Source: an uncultured Lachnospiraceae bacterium
GTDB taxonomy: Bacteria > Bacillota > Clostridia > Lachnospirales > Lachnospiraceae
Length of the DNA stretch: 61,706 nucleotides
Direction: 5' to 3'
Assembly: GCA_949155905.1 (NCBI GenBank)
Contig: CASCWU010000005.1
Span: forward strand, 1 to 61,706
In this document: positions 1 through 7,938 of the stretch, piece by piece
Layout: the number at the start of each line of letters is the position of its first letter
Numbering within the stretch: the first letter of the stretch is position 1
Made by a program: the position numbers and the translations under genes
The notes under the pieces: generated by a model
Told to the model about the DNA's origin: nothing
Databases searched by the model: none
The model's input: only the letters and a program-made list of their open reading frames with translations

Positions 1-1
1 T

Positions 2-883
2 TTTGTATCGGATAAGGCGGTCAGCAAATGGGAACGAGGTCTTAGTATGCCGGATATTTCGCTGCTGATTCCGTTGGCGGAGATCTTGGAGGTATCCGTG
101 ATGGAGCTGCTTGAAGGGAAACGGCTGCCATATACGGAAACGATAGATACGGTGCAGGCGGAGGTTTGGGTAAAAAAAGCGTTGACCTTTCCGGAACGAC
201 CATTGGCAGCAGAATCCATAGAAGAAAGAAAGAGACGGCGGAAAAAGAATAGAGCAATATTTCAGAGCGGTGTTTTCATTACAATCTGGGAATGGGCGAT
301 GATTGCAGCATTGGGATTGGGAATGTATGGGACGATTTATGAAGGATGCAGTCTGCTTATGAGGATGAATCTGTTTTTATTAGAGGGAATGAGCTTTGGC
401 TTTGGCTGTTATTTTTGGCTCTTTATGAAGGAGGAGCAGCCAGTCTATTATAGAAGGCCCAATACAAATTTATTTGGAGAAGAAGTATTTCAGATGAATT
501 TTTCCGGGAAAAATCAGCAGAATGAGATTTGGTATAATAAAAACTGGCCGCAGCTTGTAAAGGGATTAAGGAATTGGTCCCTTACTACGATGATGGCAAC
601 ACCGCTTGTATATTTGCTGCTGCTGTGGTTTCAGGACGATACATTTTCTGCTGTAGTACAGGATTTGATCTTGGGTTTGTTTTTATCCGGTATTTTTTTG
701 CTGGTTTGGAGCAGTGGGAGAAAGTCCTGCCAGTTAGCAGGAGCGGATGAGATAGAAAGCAGTGGCCGGAGGAAGGCAGGAATTGTACCAAGAGAGGTGT
801 TCTGGTTCGGAGCGGCGGTGCTGGCGGCGATTTTGATGACTTTTTTCTGGATGATGATAAAAGGGAATGCAAAGACGTTATAA
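2..883 (+). CDS. Membrane-anchored XRE-family regulator (5' partial)
   Basis: The reading frame is open from base 2, so the start lies upstream of the window; the ATG at 47 is internal. The visible N-terminus (VSKWERGLSMPD, then LIPLAEILEVS) is the second half of a Cro/CI-type helix-turn-helix. A charged linker follows, and then hydrophobic segments near residues 96-115, 120-140, 195-215 and 218-238. It ends with a basic stretch and a last hydrophobic segment. This is the plan of clostridial XRE regulators that carry a membrane domain in place of a soluble sensor. The next gene is a paralog whose HTH coding DNA is almost identical. Target genes and signal are unknown. Confidence 0.85.
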   Translation, partial: FVSDKAVSKWERGLSMPDISLLIPLAEILEVSVMELLEGKRLPYTETIDTVQAEVWVKKALTFPERPLAAESIEERKRRRKKNRAIFQSGVFITIWEWAMIAALGLGMYGTIYEGCSLLMRMNLFLLEGMSFGFGCYFWLFMKEEQPVYYRRPNTNLFGEEVFQMNFSGKNQQNEIWYNKNWPQLVKGLRNWSLTTMMATPLVYLLLLWFQDDTFSAVVQDLILGLFLSGIFLLVWSSGRKSCQLAGADEIESSGRRKAGIVPREVFWFGAAVLAAILMTFFWMMIKGNAKTL

Positions 884-909
884 AAAGTTAAAAGGGGATT
901 GGTACAGAT

Positions 910-2217
910 ATGTTTGAACTGGATAAGGAGAGCTTTGGAGGCTTTGTAGCAGAGCAGCGGAAGAGAAAGGGCTATACCCAACGAGAGCTGGCAGAACGGC
1001 TTTTTGTATCGGATAAGGCGGTCAGCAAATGGGAGCGCGGCCTTAGTATGCCGGATATTTCGCTGCTGATTCCCTTGGCGGAGGTATTGGAGGTATCCGT
1101 GACGGAGCTGCTGGAAGGAAGGAGGCTGGCACAGATGGAGGAAAGGAAGCAGGACGAGGTGGAACGTTTGGTAAAAAAGGCGCTGTTGTTTTCTGAGGAG
1201 GCACCGGAGAAAAAGAGAGAACGAAGAAAAAGACATGCGTTGCTATTTGGCGGATGCTGCCTGGCCGCAGCTTTGGAGGTGCTGATATTTTTTCTGCTTG
1301 GAGAGCTTGGAATAGGAGGCGGAGAAAACGATTCTTTTTCGGAAGGAGCATTTTTATGGGGAACCAGCTTTTTTGTATTCGAGCTGTTAAGCCTGATATT
1401 TGGCAGCTATTTCTGGCTGTTTATGAAGGAACGGCTGCCGCTTTATTACGATGAAAATAAAATCTCTGCATACAGTGATGGAATATTTCGGATGAATTTA
1501 CCAGGGGTAAGCTTTAACAACAGCAACTGGCCGCCTATTGTAAAGATACTTCGTCTGTGGTCGGCAGCAACGCTGCTTTTCGTGCCGTTAGTATGCTTTG
1601 GCTTTTCTATCGTTCCGATGGAAGCCTGGATGGTGATTGCAGTGCAGAACGTAATGCTGCTAGGTTATTTACTAAGCTTGCTTGTGCCGGTTTATGTGGT
1701 TGGAAGGAAATATGGGATGTCGAGTGAGAAATCTGTTCAGAAGGCTGTTCAGGAAGCAGGGGATAGCCTGCCGCAAAGCAGGAGCCGGCAAAATATGCCG
1801 GGCAGATGGAAAAAGCGTTTGATCGTGCTGGGGACGATATTGTCTTTGACAACAATGAGCCTTTTTGGTATTCTTTTTATAGCGGAAACAGAAAGCTTTT
1901 CCGGGATTCGTATCGGCTTCGTATCAGGCGGGGGAAGGCGGGAGTGGACGGCCAGCTACAGCCTGTTAGACGGGCAATTTCGTAAAAAAATCTATCCGGC
2001 GATAACGGATAGTCAGGAGGGAATTCCTTATGTGATGGAAATAGAAACGAAGCAGGGAAGGATTTCCATAGACGTGACAGACAAAAAAGGAACCGTGATT
2101 TTTTCAGTGGAAGAGATAGAGCCGGGGGAGTATCCGGTGGTATTAGAGGGAACGGTAGAGGTCAGGATTACGGCAGAGAAGCATGTGGGAAGCTTTGCGA
2201 TTCGGGAGAGGGAGTAA
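910..2217 (+). CDS. Membrane-anchored XRE-family transcriptional regulator
   Basis: The N-terminal HTH_3 domain spans about residues 8-70 (QRELAERLFVSDKAVSKWER). Hydrophobic segments follow near 113-140, 148-172, 216-236, 241-265 and 306-327, then an approximately 105-residue polar C-terminus likely outside the membrane. That tail predicts mostly beta structure and is absent from the upstream paralog. The start ATG follows a GGGGATTGGTACAGAT leader with only a weak ribosome site; reading from the upstream gene 26 bases away is likely. Probable role: a one-component regulator coupling an envelope signal to transcription. The DNA-binding specificity is likely shared with the upstream paralog because the HTH is nearly identical. 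Confidence 0.88.
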   Translation: MFELDKESFGGFVAEQRKRKGYTQRELAERLFVSDKAVSKWERGLSMPDISLLIPLAEVLEVSVTELLEGRRLAQMEERKQDEVERLVKKALLFSEEAPEKKRERRKRHALLFGGCCLAAALEVLIFFLLGELGIGGGENDSFSEGAFLWGTSFFVFELLSLIFGSYFWLFMKERLPLYYDENKISAYSDGIFRMNLPGVSFNNSNWPPIVKILRLWSAATLLFVPLVCFGFSIVPMEAWMVIAVQNVMLLGYLLSLLVPVYVVGRKYGMSSEKSVQKAVQEAGDSLPQSRSRQNMPGRWKKRLIVLGTILSLTTMSLFGILFIAETESFSGIRIGFVSGGGRREWTASYSLLDGQFRKKIYPAITDSQEGIPYVMEIETKQGRISIDVTDKKGTVIFSVEEIEPGEYPVVLEGTVEVRITAEKHVGSFAIRERE

Positions 2218-2397
2218 AGCTTTATTTTAAGGCTGTTTCAAGGACTGCTTGAGTTCCTTTTGTGCCTTCCTTCGGGCAACTCAACGAATACTTGTTGGAA
2301 AAAATTCATCTGATATCGTATCCTGAGGGTGCAGCGATTCGGAGCAGGGGCTTTGAATCGCGGGATTTACGATAACCAAACAGAAAGGATGAAAAAT

Positions 2398-3504
2398 ATG
2401 TTTGTAATGGGACAAGCTGGCAGAAAGATTTCTGCTGCAAGGAAAGAAAAAAATATGACACAGATGGAGTTGGCCGACAGGCTGGGGATCAGCTTTCAGG
2501 CAGTCAGTAACTGGGAAAGAGGAATGTCCATGCCGGATATTTCAAAGCTGCCGGAGCTTTCAGAGCTACTGGGGCTTTCGATAGACGAGCTGTTAGGGAA
2601 GTCCTCTGATCTGGTAAAAGGGATTTTGACAGAAGGGGAGAAGGAATATTTGGAGCAGATAGAGGAAACTCCTCAGAGCCTAAAGGTGTTGGCAGAGGAT
2701 TTAACAGAGGTGGCGCCGATCTTAAAACCAAAGCAAATCGAGGAAACCTTTGACAAAACCAGGAAAAAACTGGACTTGTCAGAGTTAGAGGAGATCTTTC
2801 CGTTTCTGGGGAGCGGGTTCTGCGATAAGATTTTTCTGGAATGCTTGGAGCGGGAAGAGATTGAACAAATACAGCGAATCGTGCCGTTTGCCAGCCGGGA
2901 GCTGATAGATGAAACTATAAAGGTTCAGATTGTAGAGGAGAATTTAATGGAAGAGCTTCTGCCATTTGCCAGCCGGTCGGTGCTAGATCAGCTTTTTCGG
3001 GAATGTCTGGAGAAAGAAAAATTCGGACAGCTAGAGGAGCTTGTGGTGTTTGTCAGCCGGGAGGAGGCAGATAGAGCATTTCAAAAACTTTTACAGGAGG
3101 GGAGGCCGCTGGAAAGATTTTTCCCATTCGTCAGCCGGGAGCTGATAGATGAAACCATAAGGGCGCAGTTCGCAAAAGGGGACATAATGGAAGAGATGCT
3201 GCCATTTGCCAGCCGGCAGGCAATAGATGATTTGTCAGAGCAGACCTATGGGGAAAAGGGAATCGGGGGCCTGGATGATTTCCTTCCGTTTATCAGCAGG
3301 GAAAAGCTGCGTCAAATAGCGGAGCTGGAATACCGAAAGAACGGACTGCAGCATTTTGCAGAGATTGCTCCGTTTTTAGAGAAGGATTATCTTCGACAGG
3401 TAGCGGCCGAGGTGTTAAAAGAGAGCGGCTTTTGTAACTTAGACGCCATTTTACCGTTTTTAGGAGGAAAGACTCCGGTTTTTCAGAAAAATCAGGAGGA
3501 ATGA
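2398..3504 (+). CDS. XRE-family protein with HEAT-like repeats
   Basis: I place the start at 2398, where AGAAAGG sits 9 bases upstream; an in-frame ATG at 2389 overlaps that site. Residues 8-65 are a Cro/CI helix-turn-helix (MTQMELADRLGISFQAVSNW). The rest is about nine degenerate repeats of 25-30 residues built around L-P-F-[AV]-S-R-E-x-[IL]-D, for example VPFASRELIDETI and FPFVSRELIDETI. They look like a helical solenoid, probably for protein binding. Two repeats about 240 bases apart (near 2887 and 3127) are close to identical in DNA, showing recent internal duplication. A DNA-binding head with a solenoid tail suggests a regulator whose partner is a protein. No specific function recognised. 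Confidence 0.85.
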   Translation: MFVMGQAGRKISAARKEKNMTQMELADRLGISFQAVSNWERGMSMPDISKLPELSELLGLSIDELLGKSSDLVKGILTEGEKEYLEQIEETPQSLKVLAEDLTEVAPILKPKQIEETFDKTRKKLDLSELEEIFPFLGSGFCDKIFLECLEREEIEQIQRIVPFASRELIDETIKVQIVEENLMEELLPFASRSVLDQLFRECLEKEKFGQLEELVVFVSREEADRAFQKLLQEGRPLERFFPFVSRELIDETIRAQFAKGDIMEEMLPFASRQAIDDLSEQTYGEKGIGGLDDFLPFISREKLRQIAELEYRKNGLQHFAEIAPFLEKDYLRQVAAEVLKESGFCNLDAILPFLGGKTPVFQKNQEE

Positions 3505-3600
3505 ATTAAGAGGAATGAATCAGGAGAAATAAATCAGGAGAAATGAATCATAAGAAAGGAATCTATAAGAAAGGAGTCTATAAGAAGCGGTTCGTAAGAA
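3493..3600 (+). repeat. Purine-rich degenerate direct repeats
   Basis: Variants of AGGAGAAATGAATCA and ATAAGAAAGGAATCT follow each other across the end of the preceding gene and the gap behind it. The block is nearly all A and G. It looks like slippage-derived low complexity and has no coding sense. Confidence 0.6.
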
Positions 3601-3629
3601 ACGATAGAAAAAAGTAAGAATTCCTTAAA

Positions 3630-3658
3630 TTGTATAATACTCTTTTATGTGATATACT
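3630..3658 (+). promoter_or_regulatory. Predicted sigma-A promoter of the CmpB-type gene
   Basis: TTGTAT at 3630-3635 and TATACT at 3653-3658 are separated by 17 bases. It lies 80 bases upstream of the start at 3738. Confidence 0.55.
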
Positions 3659-3682
3659 AAAAACGGGAGAGAAACGTGATAA

Positions 3683-3715
3683 ATCGGCAGCAGCGGGTAA
3701 GCGGCTGCTGCCGAT
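3683..3715 (+). promoter_or_regulatory. Strong hairpin in the 5' untranslated region
   Basis: ATCGGCAGCAGC (3683-3694) and GCTGCTGCCGAT (3704-3715) form a perfect 12-bp stem with a 9-base loop. It ends 22 bases before the start codon and has no U-tract, so it is not a terminator. It may affect translation or mRNA stability. Confidence 0.6.
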
Positions 3716-3737
3716 ACATAAAAGGGTGGAAGAGAGT

Positions 3738-5042
3738 ATGGAACAGATTACGATCTTAGTTTGGCTGTTTTTGGTATATTCCTTTGCGGGATGGGTGCTG
3801 GAGACAGTGGCTGCTGCAGTAGAAAAACGGCACTTTGCGAACCGTGGTATTATCAACGGGCCGTTTTGCGTGATTTATGGGTTTGGCGCGCTGCTGGTGA
3901 CGATTTTTACGCAGGAGCTTCAGGGTGTTTGGCTGTTTCTTGGCAGTCTGATTCTGACAACGTTGCTCGAATGGGTGGCCGGGCATCTGATAGAGCGCTG
4001 GTATCAGGAACGATGGTGGGATTACCACAAAATCAAATGGAATCTGGACGGCTATATCAGTGTGCCGACCTCCTGTATCTGGGGCTTATTTGGCGTGCTG
4101 ATCATGAAATGGGGCAATCACTTTTTGGCAGGCGTGTATCATTTGGTGCCATCCATAGTGATGGAACTCGTTGTGGTGATATTGGCCGGAATAGTGGTCG
4201 TAGACGGTATGGCAACCTTGATTGTGCTGTCTGGCAGAAGCCGGAGACCGGAGCGTTGGAAGGCTGCAGATCGCTGGATGGGTTCGATTAGTGCAGGTCT
4301 GCATAGAAAGCTGTATCATCTGGTAGAACGAAGGCTGCATAAGGCATATCCGCAGCCGGAAAAACAAACCGGAGCAGGGACAGAGAAGGAAGGCGCTGCT
4401 GAGACTTTTGCAGCAGGGTGCGGCTTTTACAAGGTGATCATGCTGCTTTTTATCGGTGGTTTTTTGGGAGACTTGGTGGAAATGGTGTTCTGCCGGATAA
4501 CGATGGGCTACTGGATGAGCCGGAGCAGCGTTGTCTGGGGAGATTTCAGCTTAGTCTGGGGGCTTGCGATTGCAGCAGTGACACCGTTGCTTTACCGTTA
4601 CCGTGACCGAAGCGATTCGTTTTTGTTTTGGATGGGAACCTTTTTGGGCGGAGCATTTGAATATAGCTGCAGTGTGTTTACAGAGCTGGCCTTTGGAACA
4701 GTATTTTGGACATACAAGCATATCCCGTTTAATCTGGGAGGCAGAATAAATTTACTGTTTTGCTTTTTCTGGGGGATTGCGGCGGTGGTGTGGTTTAAAA
4801 AGCTGTATCCGCTCATTTCTGGTCTGATTGAAAAAATTCCGAGGAAGATTGGAAAGACCGTCACCTGGCTGCTGCTTGTCTTTATGATATGCAACGTGGC
4901 CGTCTCCGCTGCTGCGCTTTCTCGCTATAACGAACGGAGTAATGGAATAGCACCGAAGAATTCGTGGGAGGAGTGGATAGATGCGCAGTTTGATGATGAG
5001 AGGATGGGAAGGGTATATCCTAAGGCGAGGAAAGTAAGATAG
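3738..5042 (+). CDS. CmpB-type membrane protein (putative ABC transporter type IV), two domains
   Basis: The start at 3738 follows GGGTGGAAGAGAG. The first 150 residues match the PF06541 type (ABC_trans_CmpB, named putative ABC-transporter type IV): FAGWVLETVAAAVEKRHFANRGI then GPFCVIYGFGALL. A second, more diverged copy follows a polar linker of about 60 residues: GFLGDLVEMVFCRITMGYWMSR. There are about ten membrane-spanning segments in all. Family members are usually about 200-300 residues, so this 434-residue form is a duplication/fusion. The ABC assignment of the family is historical; no ATPase gene adjoins. Substrate unknown. Confidence 0.75.
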   Translation: MEQITILVWLFLVYSFAGWVLETVAAAVEKRHFANRGIINGPFCVIYGFGALLVTIFTQELQGVWLFLGSLILTTLLEWVAGHLIERWYQERWWDYHKIKWNLDGYISVPTSCIWGLFGVLIMKWGNHFLAGVYHLVPSIVMELVVVILAGIVVVDGMATLIVLSGRSRRPERWKAADRWMGSISAGLHRKLYHLVERRLHKAYPQPEKQTGAGTEKEGAAETFAAGCGFYKVIMLLFIGGFLGDLVEMVFCRITMGYWMSRSSVVWGDFSLVWGLAIAAVTPLLYRYRDRSDSFLFWMGTFLGGAFEYSCSVFTELAFGTVFWTYKHIPFNLGGRINLLFCFFWGIAAVVWFKKLYPLISGLIEKIPRKIGKTVTWLLLVFMICNVAVSAAALSRYNERSNGIAPKNSWEEWIDAQFDDERMGRVYPKARKVR

Positions 5043-5076
5043 GATAAAAGTAAAAAATTTCCTGAAAAATTATCTC

Positions 5077-5105
5077 TTGACAATCGTAAAATCCTATAGT
5101 ATGAT
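5077..5105 (+). promoter_or_regulatory. Sigma-A promoter of the trpXYZ leader
   Basis: TTGACA (5077-5082) and TATGAT (5100-5105) with a 17-base spacer. Transcription would start around 5112, just before the T-box stem I. Confidence 0.85.
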
Positions 5106-5111
5106 AAATAC

Positions 5112-5382
5112 CATCATAAGCGAAACCGATGAGAAAGAGGAGTAAGCAGCAGCAGAACATGACAGAGAGCCGCAGGCGGTGGGATTGCGGTATGGGAGCT
5201 TTTGCCGAATGGACTTTCGAGGGCATCCCGGAATTAGAGTATGGGATGACGGCCTCCATAGCCGTTACCAGATGGCATATATGATAGTATATGATAGAGA
5301 GGGCTGAGCATCTCAGCCAATTTGAGTGGCACCACGGAAGTATATCCGCCTCAAGCAAACGTAGTTTGCTTGAGGCTTTTTT
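5112..5382 (+). promoter_or_regulatory. T-box leader, tryptophan (UGG) specifier
   Basis: This leader senses uncharged tRNA and controls the Trp importer behind it. Stem I starts at GATGAGAAAG (about 5128) and closes on CTTT...GGCATC (5213-5229). The left side of the specifier loop has the AGGAGTA motif. The distal part shows AGAGAGCC...GGCGGTG...GCGG (5164-5190), typical of T-box stem I. The right side of the specifier loop reads GAA-TGG-A, giving a UGG (Trp) specifier at 5210-5212. The T-box proper, GAGTGGCACCACGGAA (5324-5339), is followed by an intrinsic terminator. The Trp specifier agrees with the TrpX-type transporter downstream. The stretch from 5383 to 5539 holds no convincing gene. 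Confidence 0.88.
5348..5382 (+). terminator. T-box attenuator terminator
   Basis: GCCTCAAGCAAAC and GTTTGCTTGAGGC form a perfect 13-bp stem with loop GTA, followed by six T. The 5' arm must be sequestered by the antiterminator when uncharged tRNA-Trp binds. Confidence 0.9.
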
Positions 5383-5411
5383 ATGCACAGAGCCGCGTAA
5401 GGAAATTTTGC
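5377..5411 (+). repeat. Post-terminator conserved motif, copy 1
   Basis: Directly behind the terminator stem stands TATGCACAGAGCCGCGTAAG, then GAAATTTTG. A near-identical copy stands behind another attenuator at 34865-34898. Its function is unknown. Confidence 0.55.
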
Positions 5412-5539
5412 CGCAAAAGCGGCGCATATGGAAAACTCAAACTTGGCCGCCATGCCAGTATCTCTGCAGGCAAAAGGGGAGAGCGCTTATGAAGAAGCAA
5501 AAAAGAATGCCATAAATTTAGAATTAGGAGGACAAGAGT

Positions 5540-6718
5540 ATGAAGGTATTAGGTAAAGGGAAAAAAAGGATGGCGTTGGTATTGGTAGTGGGTCTGTTAG
5601 CAGGTCTGCTGGCAGCCTGCGGGACGAAGGAGACAAAAGAGAATGGTGCCGTCAATACCACTTCTCAAAACAACAGCAATACAGACGACCAGAACAAGGA
5701 AGCGGATAATTCCGATGAGAGCAACACACCGGCAGAGGGGGAGGAAGGGAACAATACCTCGGAGAATGACACAGATACTGAGGGAAGCGTAGATCTGGTA
5801 GAAGGAAGTTTCACGATTGGAATCGGACAGTTTGCAGAGCATGGTTCCTTAGACAACTGTCGGGAAGGCTTTTTAGAGGGGCTGCGTCAGGAAGGCTTTG
5901 TAGAGGGAAAAAACCTGACGGTTTTGTATGACAATGCACAGGCAGACGGCGGTATGGCAAGCCAGATTAACGATAACTATATTGCGCAGACGGTCAATCT
6001 GATTTGTGCGATTGCTACTCCGATGGCGCAGTCAGCCTACAGTGTGGCAAGGAAACAGAACATTCCGGTGATTTATACGGCTGTCACCGATCCGGTATTG
6101 GCAGAGCTTGCCGGAGAGGATAGAGTTCCGGTGGGAGAGGTGACAGGAACCAGTGATAAGCTTCCGGTAGAAAAGCAGCTAGAGATGATTCGCCAGGTAT
6201 TGCCGGATGCGAAAAAAATCGGTATTTTATACTGCACCAGCGAGGTCAATTCCGAATCGGCGATTGCCGAGTACAAGGAAGCAGCAGAAAAGTACGGATT
6301 TGAGATTGTGACAGGCTCTGTCAGCACGGTAGCAGATGTGCCGCTGGCAACCGACCAGCTTTTGCCGCAGGTAGATTGTCTCAACAACCTGACTGACAAT
6401 ACAGTCGTCAGCGCCCTCAAGGTGATTTTGGATAAAGCAGATGCCGCTGGCAAGCCAGTTTTCGGCAGCGAGATCGAGCAGGTCAAAAACGGATGCCTGG
6501 CAACCGTCGGCCTGGACTATATCGACCTGGGAATTCAGACCGGAAAAATGGCCGCCGCCGTGTTAAAGGGAGAAAAGAAGGCAAGCGAGATAAGCTTTGA
6601 AATAATCGAAGAAGCCGCTTTTTACGGAAATACAGCAGTAGCAGATAAATTGAACATCACACTGCCGGAGGAGCTGACCAAAACAGCAGCAGAAATGTTC
6701 TCTGAGATTGCAGAGTAA
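5540..6718 (+). CDS. trpX: TrpX-type ABC transporter substrate-binding lipoprotein
   Basis: A PF04392 (ABC_sub_bind) solute-binding protein, presumably binding tryptophan outside the membrane. The signal peptide ends in the lipobox LLAAC (Cys about 27), so it is a lipoprotein. A Ser/Asn/Glu/Thr-rich linker (residues 30-85) leads to the binding domain, which starts at TIGIGQFAEHGSLDNCREGF and carries the family landmarks ATPMAQSA, IPVIYTAVTDPV and DCLNNLTDNTVVSA. The start has a good site (TTAGGAGGACAAGAG). The Trp T-box in front and the permease/ATPase behind support TrpXYZ. Tyrosine or another aromatic substrate remains possible by family alone. Confidence 0.88.
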   Translation: MKVLGKGKKRMALVLVVGLLAGLLAACGTKETKENGAVNTTSQNNSNTDDQNKEADNSDESNTPAEGEEGNNTSENDTDTEGSVDLVEGSFTIGIGQFAEHGSLDNCREGFLEGLRQEGFVEGKNLTVLYDNAQADGGMASQINDNYIAQTVNLICAIATPMAQSAYSVARKQNIPVIYTAVTDPVLAELAGEDRVPVGEVTGTSDKLPVEKQLEMIRQVLPDAKKIGILYCTSEVNSESAIAEYKEAAEKYGFEIVTGSVSTVADVPLATDQLLPQVDCLNNLTDNTVVSALKVILDKADAAGKPVFGSEIEQVKNGCLATVGLDYIDLGIQTGKMAAAVLKGEKKASEISFEIIEEAAFYGNTAVADKLNITLPEELTKTAAEMFSEIAE

Positions 6719-6837
6719 AACCAAAGGCCATTGTATCGCTATGATACAAAAATAAAAAATTTGTGTCAGAGAGACTAATATACAACGATAAAATAAATAC
6801 AGCAAATAAATGCAGTAAATCAATGCAGCGATAAGAC

Positions 6838-6924
6838 AAAACCTCGAAGGCACACGAGAGCAATATTTTTTCGCATTTATGCGAAAAAATATTGTCTCTC
6901 CTTAGTGTGTGCCGAAGAGGTTTT
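6838..6924. repeat. Large imperfect inverted repeat between trpX and trpY
   Basis: Nested complementary arms: AAAACCTC (6838) with GAGGTTTT (6917); GGCACAC (6849) with GTGTGCC (6907); GAGA with TCTC; and a perfect 16-bp core, CAATATTTTTTCGCAT (6861-6876) with ATGCGAAAAAATATTG (6879-6894), loop TT. The RNA would fold into one long hairpin. It may stabilise the upstream trpX message, giving more binding protein than permease, or it may be a small MITE-like element. Confidence 0.75.
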
Positions 6925-6972
6925 GGCCTTTAGAGCCATCGCGCAGCGATTTATAATAAGGAGTGTAGTAAT

Positions 6973-7938
6973 ATGATGACGATTGTGCTTGGAGTGTTAG
7001 AGGAGGGCCTGGTCTATGCGATTATGGCATTGGGCGTTTATATTACCTATAAAATCCTCGATTTTCCGGATCTGTCGGTGGACGGGACATTCCCGTTAGG
7101 GGCGGCAGTGACGGTACGCCTGATGTTGGCGGGCTTCCATCCGGTTTTTTGTATGCTGGCAGCAGTAGCCGCCGGAATGCTGGCCGGGATGGTGACAGGG
7201 CTGATTCATGTCAAGTTTAAGGTACGGGACTTACTCTCCGGCATTATCGTCATGACCGCTCTGTATTCGCTCAACCTGCGGATTGCAGGCAGGGCGAACG
7301 TACCGATTTTCAGCCAGGAGACGATCTTTGAAAACAGCCTGTGGGAGCGTATCATACCGGCGGGCCTGGCGCCGTATCTGACGGCGATGATTCTTTTGGT
7401 ACTGGTACTGTTGGTAAAGGTATTGTTAGATGTATATTTAAAGACAAAATCTGGCTATCTGCTGCGTGCCGTAGGAGATAATGAGGTGCTGGTGACATCG
7501 CTGGCAAAGGATAAAGGGGCGGTCAAAATCCTCGGACTGGCGTTGGCCAATGGTTTTGCTGCTCTTTCGGGGAGCGTTTACTGTCAGATGAACGGATTTT
7601 TTGAAATCTCGACCGGTACAGGGACGATTGTCATTGGTTTGGCAAATGTCATCATCGGAATTAACCTGTTTCGGAGGCTGACCTTTGTCAAGGCGACGAT
7701 GGCGGTCGTAATTGGTTCGATTGTATATAAGGCATGTGTTTCTCTGGCGATTGCTCTGGGAATGGGAGCGTCGGATTTAAAGTTGATAACGGCTGTCCTG
7801 TTTTTGATTATTTTGGTAGTAAGCAGTCTGGGAAAAACCGGCAGGCCAGGCAAAACTGGTATGACCGGAAAATCCGGTGCAAACGGGGAAAAACGGCGCG
7901 GCGGTAAGGCAGGAAAGGAGGGGGCGCCTCATGCTTGA
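6973..7938 (+). CDS. trpY: TrpY-type ABC transporter permease
   Basis: A BPD_transp_2 (PF02653) permease with about eight membrane segments. The family start GVLEEGLVYAIMALGVYITY and FPDLSVDGTFPLGAA are typical of the permease partner of ABC_sub_bind proteins. The site AAGGAGTGTAGTAAT precedes the ATG. The final 35 residues are an unusual Gly/Lys/Arg-rich tail with GKTGRPGKTG-like repeats that enters the cytoplasm and overlaps the start of the ATPase gene by 8 bases, so the two are translationally coupled. Confidence 0.88.
   Translation: MMTIVLGVLEEGLVYAIMALGVYITYKILDFPDLSVDGTFPLGAAVTVRLMLAGFHPVFCMLAAVAAGMLAGMVTGLIHVKFKVRDLLSGIIVMTALYSLNLRIAGRANVPIFSQETIFENSLWERIIPAGLAPYLTAMILLVLVLLVKVLLDVYLKTKSGYLLRAVGDNEVLVTSLAKDKGAVKILGLALANGFAALSGSVYCQMNGFFEISTGTGTIVIGLANVIIGINLFRRLTFVKATMAVVIGSIVYKACVSLAIALGMGASDLKLITAVLFLIILVVSSLGKTGRPGKTGMTGKSGANGEKRRGGKAGKEGAPHA

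Noticed and set aside
631..1236. Long minus-strand frames opposite the XRE genes and many other genes
   Set aside because: They mirror codon bias of the coding strand, lack ribosome sites and show no family features.
5291..5515. A 74-codon gene across the T-box and its terminator
   Set aside because: It runs through the conserved RNA structure, has no ribosome site and no protein-like composition.
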